From Neoroseomonas lacus (lineage in GTDB: Bacteria > Pseudomonadota > Alphaproteobacteria > Acetobacterales > Acetobacteraceae), in assembly GCF_014644535.1 (NCBI RefSeq), contig NZ_BMKW01000008.1, forward strand, positions 308,679 through 372,678: 64,000 bases of DNA, read 5' to 3'. Below, piece after piece: positions 53,652 through 61,138 of this stretch. Made by a program: the position numbers and the translations under genes. Under the pieces are notes generated by a model. It was given only the letters and a program-made list of their open reading frames with translations, was not told the origin of the DNA and searched no databases. Position 1 is the stretch's first letter. Each line of letters starts with the position of its first letter.

Positions 53652-54056
53652 TCATGGCCGTGGCCCCTGCACCTCGGCGCGCAGGGCGGACAACGCCCGC
53701 ACGACGCGCTGCCGCAACTCGATCAGCCCGATCGCAGCGCGGATGTAGGACATCCTTCCGGTGAAGGCGGCGGGCAGCACCGCGACCAGCAGCTTGTCCA
53801 ATCTGGCAGCGTCAAGCTGCGCTTCTTCCATCCGCAGCGCGACCGAGGGCGAGGCATGCGTGCGGGCTGACCGGATGGCTTCATGGGCGCCTTGCCGTGA
53901 GGCATAGCCAAGGTGCTCGGCGATCGCGGCCAAGGACCAGCCCGCGCCGCGCAGTCGCACTGCCTCGGCCTGCCGAATGCGGGCGCGGAGGTGAACCGGA
54001 TGGCTGCTGCCGAAGGGCAACCCTCCGGGCCGGCGACGGCGCGGCGCGTCGGTCAT
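53652..54056 (-). CDS. Helix-turn-helix small protein
   Basis: This 134-residue protein has a helix-turn-helix (AVRLRGAGWSLAAIAEHLGYASRQGAHEAIRSA) near residues 32-64, like phage terminase small subunits or plasmid DNA-binding proteins. Its start overlaps the stop of the upstream gene (ATGA). It is the last gene of the minus-strand backbone operon. Function unknown. Confidence 0.65.
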   Translation of the reverse strand: MTDAPRRRRPGGLPFGSSHPVHLRARIRQAEAVRLRGAGWSLAAIAEHLGYASRQGAHEAIRSARTHASPSVALRMEEAQLDAARLDKLLVAVLPAAFTGRMSYIRAAIGLIELRQRVVRALSALRAEVQGPRP

Positions 54057-54994
54057 GCCAGCGCTTCCGATGCAGCGTGGTCGCGGGCGGCGCTGGTCCC
54101 GACCTTCCGGCGCTGCGCGGCCGCCATCGCCTCCATCTCGGCATACATGGCGGCGTCGTTCGCAAGGCGCTGCTGCTCGGTCACGGCGACCTGTTCCGCG
54201 TGCTGGGCGGCAGCGCGCCGTTCCGCATCGCTGCCAGCGGCAGCACGGGCGGCATCGAGTAGCTGACGGAGGCCGGCGCCCCGTTCGCTGACAAGGCTTT
54301 CCTCGGGCTGGATCATGCCGGTGAGGGTGCCGACTTGCAGCACGGTCGCGGCCCGTAGCAACGACCCCGGCAACCGGACGCGGAGCAGCGGCTCGATGAC
54401 GTGTACGGCGCCCACGGCGTCCCCGATCGCGACCGCCTGCGCGATGATGCCCGCGACATGCTCGACCGCATCCTGGAACTTTACATCAAGCGCCTGAAGC
54501 TGCTCATCGACCCACAGCAACAGACCCTCGCGGCCCGGCTCGGTCAGCGGCGCCAAGGCGGCGCGCTTCTCGGCCACGATTGCCTCCAGGCCAGCGACGA
54601 TCCGTTCCGTGCGCTGGACTTCCCGTTCGGCGGCTTCGAGGCGCCGGGGTGCGGCCTCCGCGCAATCCGTGACGCGGCCCGCATATGCGAGCACTTCCGC
54701 CGCTTCCTCACGGGAGAGCACTGCGCGCGCCGCCGCGACCTCCTGGCGCACGACGGGCAGCCGCGGGACGGCGTGGGCATGGGGCGCCTCGGCGTCAGCC
54801 AGCGCGGCGAGCGCGCTTCGGATGCTGGTGGCCCAGCCGGGCTCAGCCGGCCGCGCTGCGGACTTCCCCGCGCCGGACGCGGCGGCGGTGCGCGCGGTGG
54901 GCGGTGCGTTCGGTGCGCTGCGCCGACTGGTGGTGGTCGATCGCCGCGCCGGGGCTGACGGCGTGGTGGTGGTCGGCGTGGTGGTCCTCGACAT
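54053..54994 (-). CDS. Coiled-coil hypothetical protein
   Basis: This 313-residue protein has a low-complexity Thr/Pro/Ser N-terminus and then long charged helices (AAEREVQRTERIVAGLEAIVAEKRAAL) predicted to be coiled coil, ending with a KVGTSAARDHAASEALA tail. It has no recognised family. AGGAGA precedes the ATG at 54994. It overlaps the HTH gene downstream and its first 150 nt may be shared with another frame (54843-55130). Confidence 0.6.
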   Translation of the reverse strand: MSRTTTPTTTTPSAPARRSTTTSRRSAPNAPPTARTAAASGAGKSAARPAEPGWATSIRSALAALADAEAPHAHAVPRLPVVRQEVAAARAVLSREEAAEVLAYAGRVTDCAEAAPRRLEAAEREVQRTERIVAGLEAIVAEKRAALAPLTEPGREGLLLWVDEQLQALDVKFQDAVEHVAGIIAQAVAIGDAVGAVHVIEPLLRVRLPGSLLRAATVLQVGTLTGMIQPEESLVSERGAGLRQLLDAARAAAGSDAERRAAAQHAEQVAVTEQQRLANDAAMYAEMEAMAAAQRRKVGTSAARDHAASEALA

Positions 54995-55130
54995 GCTCGG
55001 TCTCCTGTTCGACGGCGAGAAGGTCTGCCTCGCGTGGAAGTGCGAAGGCGGCGAAGGACTGGCCAACCGCGACGCGCCAGCCAGTGTCGGCATATTCGTC
55101 ACGGCTGGCGCGGCGACGGCGGCGTGGCAT
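54843..55130 (-). CDS. Small His-rich protein, overlapping the downstream gene
   Basis: This 95-residue frame begins 4 nt after the stop of the gene at 55134-55484 and includes DEYADTGWRVAVGQSFAAFALPREADLLAVE, then a histidine-rich stretch. The last 152 nt overlap the low-complexity start of the 54053 gene in another frame. Tight spacing favours a real gene, but the overlap is unusual. Confidence 0.35.
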   Translation of the reverse strand: MPRRRRRASRDEYADTGWRVAVGQSFAAFALPREADLLAVEQETEHVEDHHADHHHAVSPGAAIDHHQSAQRTERTAHRAHRRRVRRGEVRSAAG

Positions 55131-55133
55131 CGG

Positions 55134-55484
55134 TCAGACCTGGGATTTCATGAGCGCGGCGCGCTCGCGGGCGGCTTCGATCAACCGCTCGCCCGGCGAC
55201 AGCGTGCTCTTCGCGACCTGCGCCGACTGCACGCCCTGGTCCGGCGCGGCATTGGCGAGCATCTGCTTGCGAAGCTCGACGCAGCGCTGGACCAGCCGCG
55301 CACCGCCACCGCCACCGCCCTTCGCGATCGGTGCGGCCGGCACCGGATCGTACCGGCGCCCCTCGCTCGCCGCCTTCATCGCTTTCCCAATCTCGACGCA
55401 ACGTTCGACCAACCGCTGCGGCGCGCGGCGCCATTCATTCACTGCCTCGGCCTTCGCGATGCGCTGTTCCAATGAACTCGTCAT
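55134..55484 (-). CDS. Small protein with three internal repeats
   Basis: This 116-residue protein contains three related segments, RLVERCVEIGKAMKA, RLVQRCVELRKQMLA and RLIEAARERAALMKS, each about 15 residues and spaced by linkers. The ATG at 55484 has AGGAGA-like bases upstream. Family unknown; amphipathic helices are likely. Confidence 0.6.
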   Translation of the reverse strand: MTSSLEQRIAKAEAVNEWRRAPQRLVERCVEIGKAMKAASEGRRYDPVPAAPIAKGGGGGGARLVQRCVELRKQMLANAAPDQGVQSAQVAKSTLSPGERLIEAARERAALMKSQV

Positions 55485-55709
55485 CGTCGTCTCCTGCTGA
55501 TGATTGCGGTATCCGGATACCACAAACTCGACTACAATCGGAGACACGACGGGTCTCTCCTTCCTCGGTCGCGTCCAAAGCCCCGCCCGCCCCCGTGCCC
55601 GTAGCGCGAGGCGGGCGGGCACCCCCCTCCCTGCACACCATTGGATCGACACGCCGCCGGAACCGCCCGGCAGCGCTGCGCGGCGCAGCGGTGATTGCCG
55701 TCGATGCCG

Positions 55710-56180
55710 TCATCGTCGCGCGCCCATGTAGTCGCGCCAGGCCGCTTCGAGACGTTGTTGCCAGCCTGCACGGGGCCTGCGGGGTTGCCCCCACACCGCC
55801 AGCATGTGCGACAGCCACGGCTCGCCGAGACCGATCACGAACCGCACTTCATCAGGAGACGGCGGGCGACCATTGTCCCTTAGGGCGCGGTGGCGCCAGC
55901 GGTCCCAAGGCCCCCCCACAATTGCCGGATGGCCCCATGCCGGATTGGTCGAGGGGTCCGGCAGGGTAGCTAGCGCCTGTTCCCGATCCTCCGCGTCGGC
56001 TCGGTCAAGCGCGCGCAAACATTCACGCTCGGCCACAGCGAAGGCGTCGGCGTCGTCCTGGCGCCCGGCGACGGCAAGCTGTCGGGAGACCTCCAACAGC
56101 GCCTTGAGAGTGTCGCGCAGCCGGGCCGCATCGCGGCCAATCTGCACAGGGTCGGCGGCGTCGTGTCGGGGCGTATCCAT
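55710..56180 (-). CDS. Hypothetical protein of the element backbone
   Basis: This 156-residue protein is not recognised. It has an N-terminal helix (DAARLRDTLKALLEVSRQLAVAGRQDDADAFAVAERECLRAL) and a C-terminal Trp-rich part (GWQQRLEAAWRDYMG). It is the first gene of the minus-strand operon and starts just downstream of the iteron-like repeats. Confidence 0.55.
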   Translation of the reverse strand: MDTPRHDAADPVQIGRDAARLRDTLKALLEVSRQLAVAGRQDDADAFAVAERECLRALDRADAEDREQALATLPDPSTNPAWGHPAIVGGPWDRWRHRALRDNGRPPSPDEVRFVIGLGEPWLSHMLAVWGQPRRPRAGWQQRLEAAWRDYMGARR

Positions 56181-56212
56181 CACGACAAGTGCCCCCGAAA
56201 CGCGCAGTCGGA

Positions 56213-56376
56213 GCAGGACACGTTCTGGCCGACAAACCAGGGGGGGCAGGACACATTCTGTCCGACAACGGGTTTCGGCCGTGAAACCGGGGCATCGGCC
56301 CTTGGCCTGAAAAGTACGGATATCCGCGCTTTCGGCGGTTCCGATGGCAGAGGTTGTCGGACAAATTGTGTCGTCC
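56213..56376. repeat. Iteron-like repeats upstream of the backbone operon
   Basis: Two direct copies of GCAGGACACRTTCTGKCCGACAA occur at 56213-56237 and 56246-56270, and one inverted, more diverged copy at 56353-56376. The central dyad is GGACA-N5-TGTCC, intact in the second. They lie between the double winged-helix gene and the operon start. Confidence 0.6.
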
Positions 56377-56442
56377 TTGCAGTAACCATGCCCTGTGGGT
56401 TTTCGGCGACGCGGCCGGCCGCGGAAGGCGGGACGGGAGACG

Positions 56443-57261
56443 TCATGTCGGCGCCCGCCCCGCTGGGTGAGTGGCTGCGGCCGGCTGCACTGGCGAGGCG
56501 GGGTGGGCAGCGACAGGCCTCTGGCGGGCCGCCGCGCCTTTGCCGTTGGCGACGACGCCAGCCGCGGTGAAGGTCGCTGGCGCGCGACCTCGGGCTGGGA
56601 TCGCTACGACGGCTTCCCCAACGGCCACGAGAGCCTCGGCGGCACGTCTGGCGGTTCGTTCGCTCAAGCCGAACTGGGCGGCGACTTCGGCGACGGTAAA
56701 GTGGAAGGGCCGCTGCAAGCCGCCGTCCTTTCTTCGATCGCGCCCAGCGATCCAGAACCAGACGGGAACTGCGGCATCGGCGAGGTCGCGCGCGAGGCGG
56801 CGAAGATCGTCTGCCCACGCGCGGAGGTAGCCCTGCCGGCTGCGGTCGCCGTGTTGCAACTCGAAGGCCTCGCCCTGGCGGCGCAGGGCAAGCCGATACT
56901 CGGCGGCGCGACCTTGTTTGCCATCACGGTCGGGCCGAACAGCTTCGCGCGCCCTTGAGAGCAGGCGGACGGTGTCAAGCAATCGAAGGGCGCGGGCCAA
57001 GGCCGGGCTCCCGACGCCGAGCGCGGTTCGCGTGGTGGACCAGGACAGCGGCAGCAATTTGTTCGGGACAAAGTTTGCGTGTGCAAGCAGCAGCAGGCGG
57101 CCCGAAACCGGGTGCTCGCGGCATAGAGCGATGGTGCGTCGCGCGCCGAGCCATGTGGTCGAAATGCTGGCGTACGGGCGCGCGGGCGATTTGCTACGTC
57201 CGTTCGCCAGCATCGGCGTCGGCTTGGCGCGGCGCGTGCGCGCAGCTTTCAATTTTGCCAT
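56443..57261 (-). CDS. Double winged-helix protein, possible replication initiator
   Basis: This 272-residue protein has two putative winged-helix domains: LPLSWSTTRTALGVGSPALARALRLLDTVRLLSRAREAV near residues 75-115 and FTVAEVAAQFGLSERTARRAAEALVAVGEAVVAI near residues 188-222. Such tandem arrangements occur in plasmid Rep proteins and in regulators. The nearby iteron-like repeats fit either role. No significant catalytic motif is seen. Confidence 0.6.
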   Translation of the reverse strand: MAKLKAARTRRAKPTPMLANGRSKSPARPYASISTTWLGARRTIALCREHPVSGRLLLLAHANFVPNKLLPLSWSTTRTALGVGSPALARALRLLDTVRLLSRAREAVRPDRDGKQGRAAEYRLALRRQGEAFELQHGDRSRQGYLRAWADDLRRLARDLADAAVPVWFWIAGRDRRKDGGLQRPFHFTVAEVAAQFGLSERTARRAAEALVAVGEAVVAIPARGRAPATFTAAGVVANGKGAAARQRPVAAHPASPVQPAAATHPAGRAPT

Positions 57262-57377
57262 CGGCCAGCGGCCGACGCTGGAACGATCGAGGCGCGATGT
57301 GCTATCGCCGCGGGGCCTCTTGCTGGTGGCACCCCACGGCCGGCGTCGCGATCAATCGTGGCGTCGGCCGATCCTTT

Positions 57378-57794
57378 TCAGGCCGACGCGGCGCGACGGC
57401 TGCGCTTGGCGGGCGCGGCCGGCGGTGTGGGCTGGGGCGCCTGGGCGGCTTCGCGCTGACGACGGGGACCACGGGGCGGGGCATCAGCGATCGACCCACC
57501 AACGGCGATGGCGGGCGCTTCGCCCAGGCGACGCCGGGCATATGCGATCAAATCAGCGGTTCGGGCGGTCGCCACGACACCGGCACGCGCCCACACGATG
57601 CCCTCAGCGCGCTCCAACGACCGAGGCGCGACCGGCAAGCCCATCGCGGTCATCAGGGTTGCAGCGTTGAGCCTGTCCAAACGCGCCGGGAGGCGGCTGG
57701 GATCGGGGTTCGGACCAAGGTCTGCGACGGTGAACAGGGGCCGCTGCTTCGGACGCGCGGCGGATGTGCGGGAACAGGAAGTGGCTTTCGCCAT
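57378..57794 (-). CDS. Small hypothetical protein
   Basis: This 138-residue protein lies next to the integrase. It begins TSCSRTSAARPKQRPLFTVADLGPNPDPSRLPARLDRLNAATLM with a helix-rich middle and a basic, low-complexity tail. Excisionase-like size and place are noted, but no HTH is clear. The upstream start at 57923 is possible. Confidence 0.45.
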   Translation of the reverse strand: MAKATSCSRTSAARPKQRPLFTVADLGPNPDPSRLPARLDRLNAATLMTAMGLPVAPRSLERAEGIVWARAGVVATARTADLIAYARRRLGEAPAIAVGGSIADAPPRGPRRQREAAQAPQPTPPAAPAKRSRRAASA

Positions 57795-57967
57795 GTTGGA
57801 GAACCCCCAAGCAAGCGCGACCGCGCCAAGCGCGGCGGCGGCGATTGCAGGGCTGGGGTCCTTCGTCTGCGCTGGTGGCCGCGATGGCCTGTGGCTCGTA
57901 AGGGCGTGATGCGCGGCGCCCAATGACCGCGCGGCGGCGCATGGTTACGCAACGCTCGCGCGTCGGG

Positions 57968-59305
57968 TCAAGCGCGACGTTTCTTGCCGTGCAGCGGCAC
58001 CACCTTCGCGTCGGGCTTCTTGCCGTCGATGTCGGCGGTGAGGATCGCGTTCCACCGCTCCATTGCGGCCTGCTGCTCAGCCCAACGCACCGACTTCTGA
58101 TAGGTGGCCAACACACCCGATCGGGTCGCCGCCTGGGCATGGTTCAGCAGCGCATCGAGCACCGGCTCAGCGAAGCCTTCCTCGGCCAATGTGGAGACGA
58201 AGGTGCGTCTCGTGTCGTGCAGCCGCCAGTCCCGAAGATCGGGCAACTTCGCGGTGAGGATGCGCTTCATCCGGCTGAAGGTGGATAGAACCTCACCCAA
58301 CTGCGGTGACCGGAAGACCAAGCCGTTTGCCGGCTTCCCAGCGGCCTTGTGACGGTCGCGGAGCAGGCGCAACGCGAGTGATGGCAGCGGCAGCCGGTGG
58401 TCGCGGCGGTTCTTCACCAACTCGGCCGGCTGCACCCAAACCGCACCATCCAGGTCAAGGTGTTCCCACCGGAGAGAGGCAGCCTCACCCCGGCGGCACG
58501 GGACAGCGATCTGGATGCGGATAAGGTCGCGATGGACCGGTTCCAAACTCTCGGCCTCACCCGCGGCCTTCCACACGCGAGCGAGTTGCGCGGGCGCAAG
58601 GTAGAGCGCGCGGGCCGGAACGGGTTTCGGCCTCCGTTCCTTTCCTATGGTGAGGCAGGGGTTCACCGCGATCAGCCCTTCGCTCAGCGACCAGTCGAGG
58701 AAGCGCGACACCGCACCCCATCGATGCCGGGCAGCGCCGGGCTGGTCCGCGGTGGCCTCCAACAGTGCGCGCAGGTCGCCGGCGCCGAGGTCCGTGATCG
58801 TCTTGTTCTGCGCGTTCATATCCTTGATCGCAGCCCTCACGCGACTGACCTCGCGGTTGATGTAGTCGGCGGTCGGCCTCCCCGTTCCCCGGAGGCTGGG
58901 CCGGTTCGGCAAGCCCTTGGCGTAGGCTTCCACCACCCGCTCCAAGGTGCGCGACCGGTGGACGGCGGAGGCAGCGATCTTGGCCTTTCGTTCGACTGCG
59001 AGGTCGGTCCCCGCCTTGGCCTGTCCCTTCAGCGCATTTGCGGCTTTGCGTGCGGCGTCGGGATCGTGGCTTGCGGGGCTGCCAATGCTGATGGACTGCA
59101 TCGCGGGGCGCTTGCCGGTTTCCGGGTCCATGCCGCGCGGGCGGAAATCAAAGCGCCACGTCATGCCGGTGGGGTTCACCACCAAAGCCAGCCCCCGCAC
59201 CTCCGCATCGGGGATCACCAGCCTCTGTTTCGGTTTGCGGCGCTTCCAAACGCTGTCGATGGTTGCCTTCGTGATCTTGGTCAGGGGGCTTCGCAGAACC
59301 TTCAT
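57968..59305 (-). CDS. int: Tyrosine integrase
   Basis: This site-specific recombinase has 445 residues. The N-terminal arm-binding domain (DUF4102-like) is followed by a core-binding domain and catalytic domain. Catalytic residues are R271 (PCRRGEAA), H363 and R366 (HDTRRTF), H389 (LNHAQ) and nucleophile Y402 (TYQKS). AGGAGG lies 5 nt before the ATG at 59305, excluding the 59329 start. TGACCGGACA at 59319-59328 overlaps its leader, so the enzyme could regulate itself. It faces away from the right attachment repeat. Confidence 0.95.
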   Translation of the reverse strand: MKVLRSPLTKITKATIDSVWKRRKPKQRLVIPDAEVRGLALVVNPTGMTWRFDFRPRGMDPETGKRPAMQSISIGSPASHDPDAARKAANALKGQAKAGTDLAVERKAKIAASAVHRSRTLERVVEAYAKGLPNRPSLRGTGRPTADYINREVSRVRAAIKDMNAQNKTITDLGAGDLRALLEATADQPGAARHRWGAVSRFLDWSLSEGLIAVNPCLTIGKERRPKPVPARALYLAPAQLARVWKAAGEAESLEPVHRDLIRIQIAVPCRRGEAASLRWEHLDLDGAVWVQPAELVKNRRDHRLPLPSLALRLLRDRHKAAGKPANGLVFRSPQLGEVLSTFSRMKRILTAKLPDLRDWRLHDTRRTFVSTLAEEGFAEPVLDALLNHAQAATRSGVLATYQKSVRWAEQQAAMERWNAILTADIDGKKPDAKVVPLHGKKRRA

Positions 59306-59483
59306 TCGATCCTCCTTCTGACCGGACACCGATGCCGGGGTTCGATCTGACCGGACATTGACCGGACTAGGCTTGCGGGGGCAAGCGGAGATGTGCGGCG
59401 GCAGGCGTGATTAATAATGACCTTATCTCAATAAGTTACTCGGAGGATGCGGAGCGCTGCGGGACCAAGCGGGGCGGCAGGCG
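59306..59483. promoter_or_regulatory. Right end control region with arm-type sites
   Basis: TGACCGGACA occurs at 59319-59328 and the doubled 20-bp site at 59348-59367. An AT-rich stretch (59409-59445) may be bent by host factors. No gene is seen. Confidence 0.5.
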
Positions 59484-59535
59484 CGGCACTCATAATGCCG
59501 GGGTCAGCGGTTCAAGTCCGCTCGCCGCTACCATC
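59484..59535 (+). repeat. Right attachment repeat (tRNA-Met 3' part)
   Basis: This copy lacks the 5' half of the tRNA and is not functional. It differs from the left copy at two positions, which pair with one another in the T stem (A-T instead of G-C). Confidence 0.93.
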
Positions 59536-59694
59536 CTTTCCGGGACATATCCACAGGCGCAGAAATCTCCGGGGCTTCACCGGGGCTTCAATGTCGGCGT
59601 TTGACTGTCGAACGCTCTCGAACACGAGGCGCACGTTCTTGGATGCGCTCTCATCAGCGCGGCATTGTTACCGCATGTCTGACGGGGAGAGGTC

Positions 59695-59985
59695 TTGGCC
59701 GCGGCGCCCCCGCCGTGGCTGGAGACGCCGCAGGTGCAACGCGCAGCGGAAACCGCCAGCTCGCGTGGGAACGGGGCGGCCTGGCGGCTGAGCGCCGGTG
59801 CAGACGTGCTCCTGGCGCTCCGGGCGGCCCTGCCGCTGCCCATGATCGCCGAGGCGATGGCGGCGGACGGCCATAAGCACTTGGCGCCGCTGGCGGCCGC
59901 GCAACTCGTGGATCACCTTCTGCGCTCCAACTTCCGGGTCACGCGGCCGGCGCCGAAGGGCGGGCTGCATGGGCAGGGGTGGTGA
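59695..59985 (+). CDS. Small hypothetical protein beside the right attachment site
   Basis: This 96-residue protein starts at TTG with GGGGAGAGG upstream. It reads as a regular helical protein (GADVLLALRAALPLPMIAEAMAADGHKHLAPLAAAQLVDHLLRSNFRV). I do not recognise it. It is the first possible gene outside the element. Confidence 0.45.
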   Translation: MAAAPPPWLETPQVQRAAETASSRGNGAAWRLSAGADVLLALRAALPLPMIAEAMAADGHKHLAPLAAAQLVDHLLRSNFRVTRPAPKGGLHGQGW

Positions 59986-60658
59986 TGGTCATGCGGGTTC
60001 AGGCCCAGGCACCGGATCGACTTCGACAACCGCGCTGCTGCATGCCGTTGGCGGGCCGGACCTATGTGCCGTTGCCTGCCGCTGCGGTCACAGCAGCGCC
60101 GTGGGGCTGGAAACCCCGGCGGCAGTTCGCCTACGGCCCGTATTCGGCCGGCACATCGCGCCATCCACGGGAGACCGCCGTATTCCGGGCATGTCACGGC
60201 GATGCAATTCGGGAATTCAAATTGCGCGATGTTAATGACTTAACATGGTTGTGCGGACAGTCGGTGGCGAACCGGTCTCTTTCCCTATTCCCGCTGATAA
60301 CAGGGAACTTAGTGCCTGTTGCGCGCCCGCCGACCCCGTTCAGAGGCGCATTCGCGTCCAAATCGGCCGAAGAGCCGCTGCCTTCCGGTAATCGACACCA
60401 AGGACTGGTTTGCCGAAGAACAGGGAATGCACGATCCAGATCAGGCTCTCGATGCCTGAAGCGGCCGAGCCACATCGCGGAATGACAGCAGCCAAGCGGG
60501 ATTCCGGCGCCAGTCTATGGGACAGGGGACACTCATTCCGGGACGGGGCAATGTCGTGGCGAGACGATCACGGGCCTTCCGCAATGAGCGCGTCGCCATA
60601 CGCTGGGTCGCGCTGACAGGCGGGACGCCGCAATGGTTTATCGCGACTCTCTACCCGT
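59986..60658. other. Non-coding or decayed 673-nt stretch
   Basis: Frames on both strands are short and change abruptly, and I recognise no gene. The inverted repeat GTTAATGACTTAAC lies near 60229. The region may be a remnant of older mobile DNA. Confidence 0.4.
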
Positions 60659-61087
60659 TTAGCGGGCCGCGACGGCCCGTGCGCGCAGCAGCGTGTCGCG
60701 TACATCGGTGAGGACTACACCGAGCCAGTTGGTGCCGCGCCAGGTCGCGCGCCTGAGCGCACGAGGATCATCGGCGGCCAGGCCGATGCCCCAGATCCGA
60801 TCGGATGGCGATGCCTCGACGAGCGTCGTGTCCGCGGTCTCAATCAGCTTCCGTAGCAGCTACGAGTTCTGCGTGAACTTCGCGTAGTTGCCTTCCGTGA
60901 CGATTGGTCGCGCTGCGACACTCCAGATCGCCTGCGAGAAACCTGGCACCTCGCGCCCCAGCCGCTTCGCGTCGCGGGGCGTCGTAGTGACAATGGCGGC
61001 GCAGAGATCCGAGGGCGCGCCGAACCGGACCCCGAAAACCTCAGTCCGTTGTTCCAGCCTCAATCTTCGCTTTCCACCAAAAGCCAT
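60659..61087 (-). pseudogene. NADAR family protein, truncated and interrupted by an amber codon
   Basis: The minus strand encodes the C-terminal two thirds of a NADAR (YbiA-like) protein: DAKRLGREVPGF, GNYAKFTQN, then TLVEASPSDRIWGIGLAADD and RRATWRGTNWLG near the end. A TAG at 60860-60862 splits the frame after TQNS, with no frameshift, and the N-terminal part with the conserved SNF motif is missing. NADAR proteins act as ADP-ribose glycosidases or riboflavin-related enzymes. The gene is probably inactive. Confidence 0.8.
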
Positions 61088-61127
61088 ACATGATAGCTAA
61101 ATTGTATGTCGACTAACCATACATGAT
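61084..61127. promoter_or_regulatory. Direct-repeat operator candidate of the MocR-like regulator
   Basis: CCATACATGAT occurs at 61084-61094 and again at 61117-61127, exactly 33 bp (about three turns) apart. An inverted TGTATG lies between them. The first copy overlaps the NADAR remnant start, the second is 12 nt before the regulator. Confidence 0.6.
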
Positions 61128-61138
61128 GAGGGGACCGT

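Larger units (their letters stand above)
44398..59535. mobile_element. 15.1-kb integrative element in tRNA-Met
   Basis: The element is bounded by a 52-bp near-identical repeat of the tRNA 3' part and carries a tyrosine integrase near the right end. The left half has a lower GC, mixed-strand cargo; the right half is a very GC-rich minus-strand block of backbone genes. No relaxase, coupling protein or type IV secretion gene is visible, so it is not self-conjugative by itself. No phage structural gene is visible. Confidence 0.9.

Noticed and set aside
56213..56376. CRISPR-like array
   Set aside because: Only three diverged copies, one inverted, with unequal spacing and no cas genes; iterons or operators are more likely.
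59484..59535. Second tRNA-Met gene
   Set aside because: Only the anticodon-to-3' part is present; the acceptor 5' strand and D arm are missing, so it is an attachment repeat.
59986..60658. Transposase remnant
   Set aside because: No stretch translates to a recognisable transposase and no terminal repeats were found, so the origin is left open.
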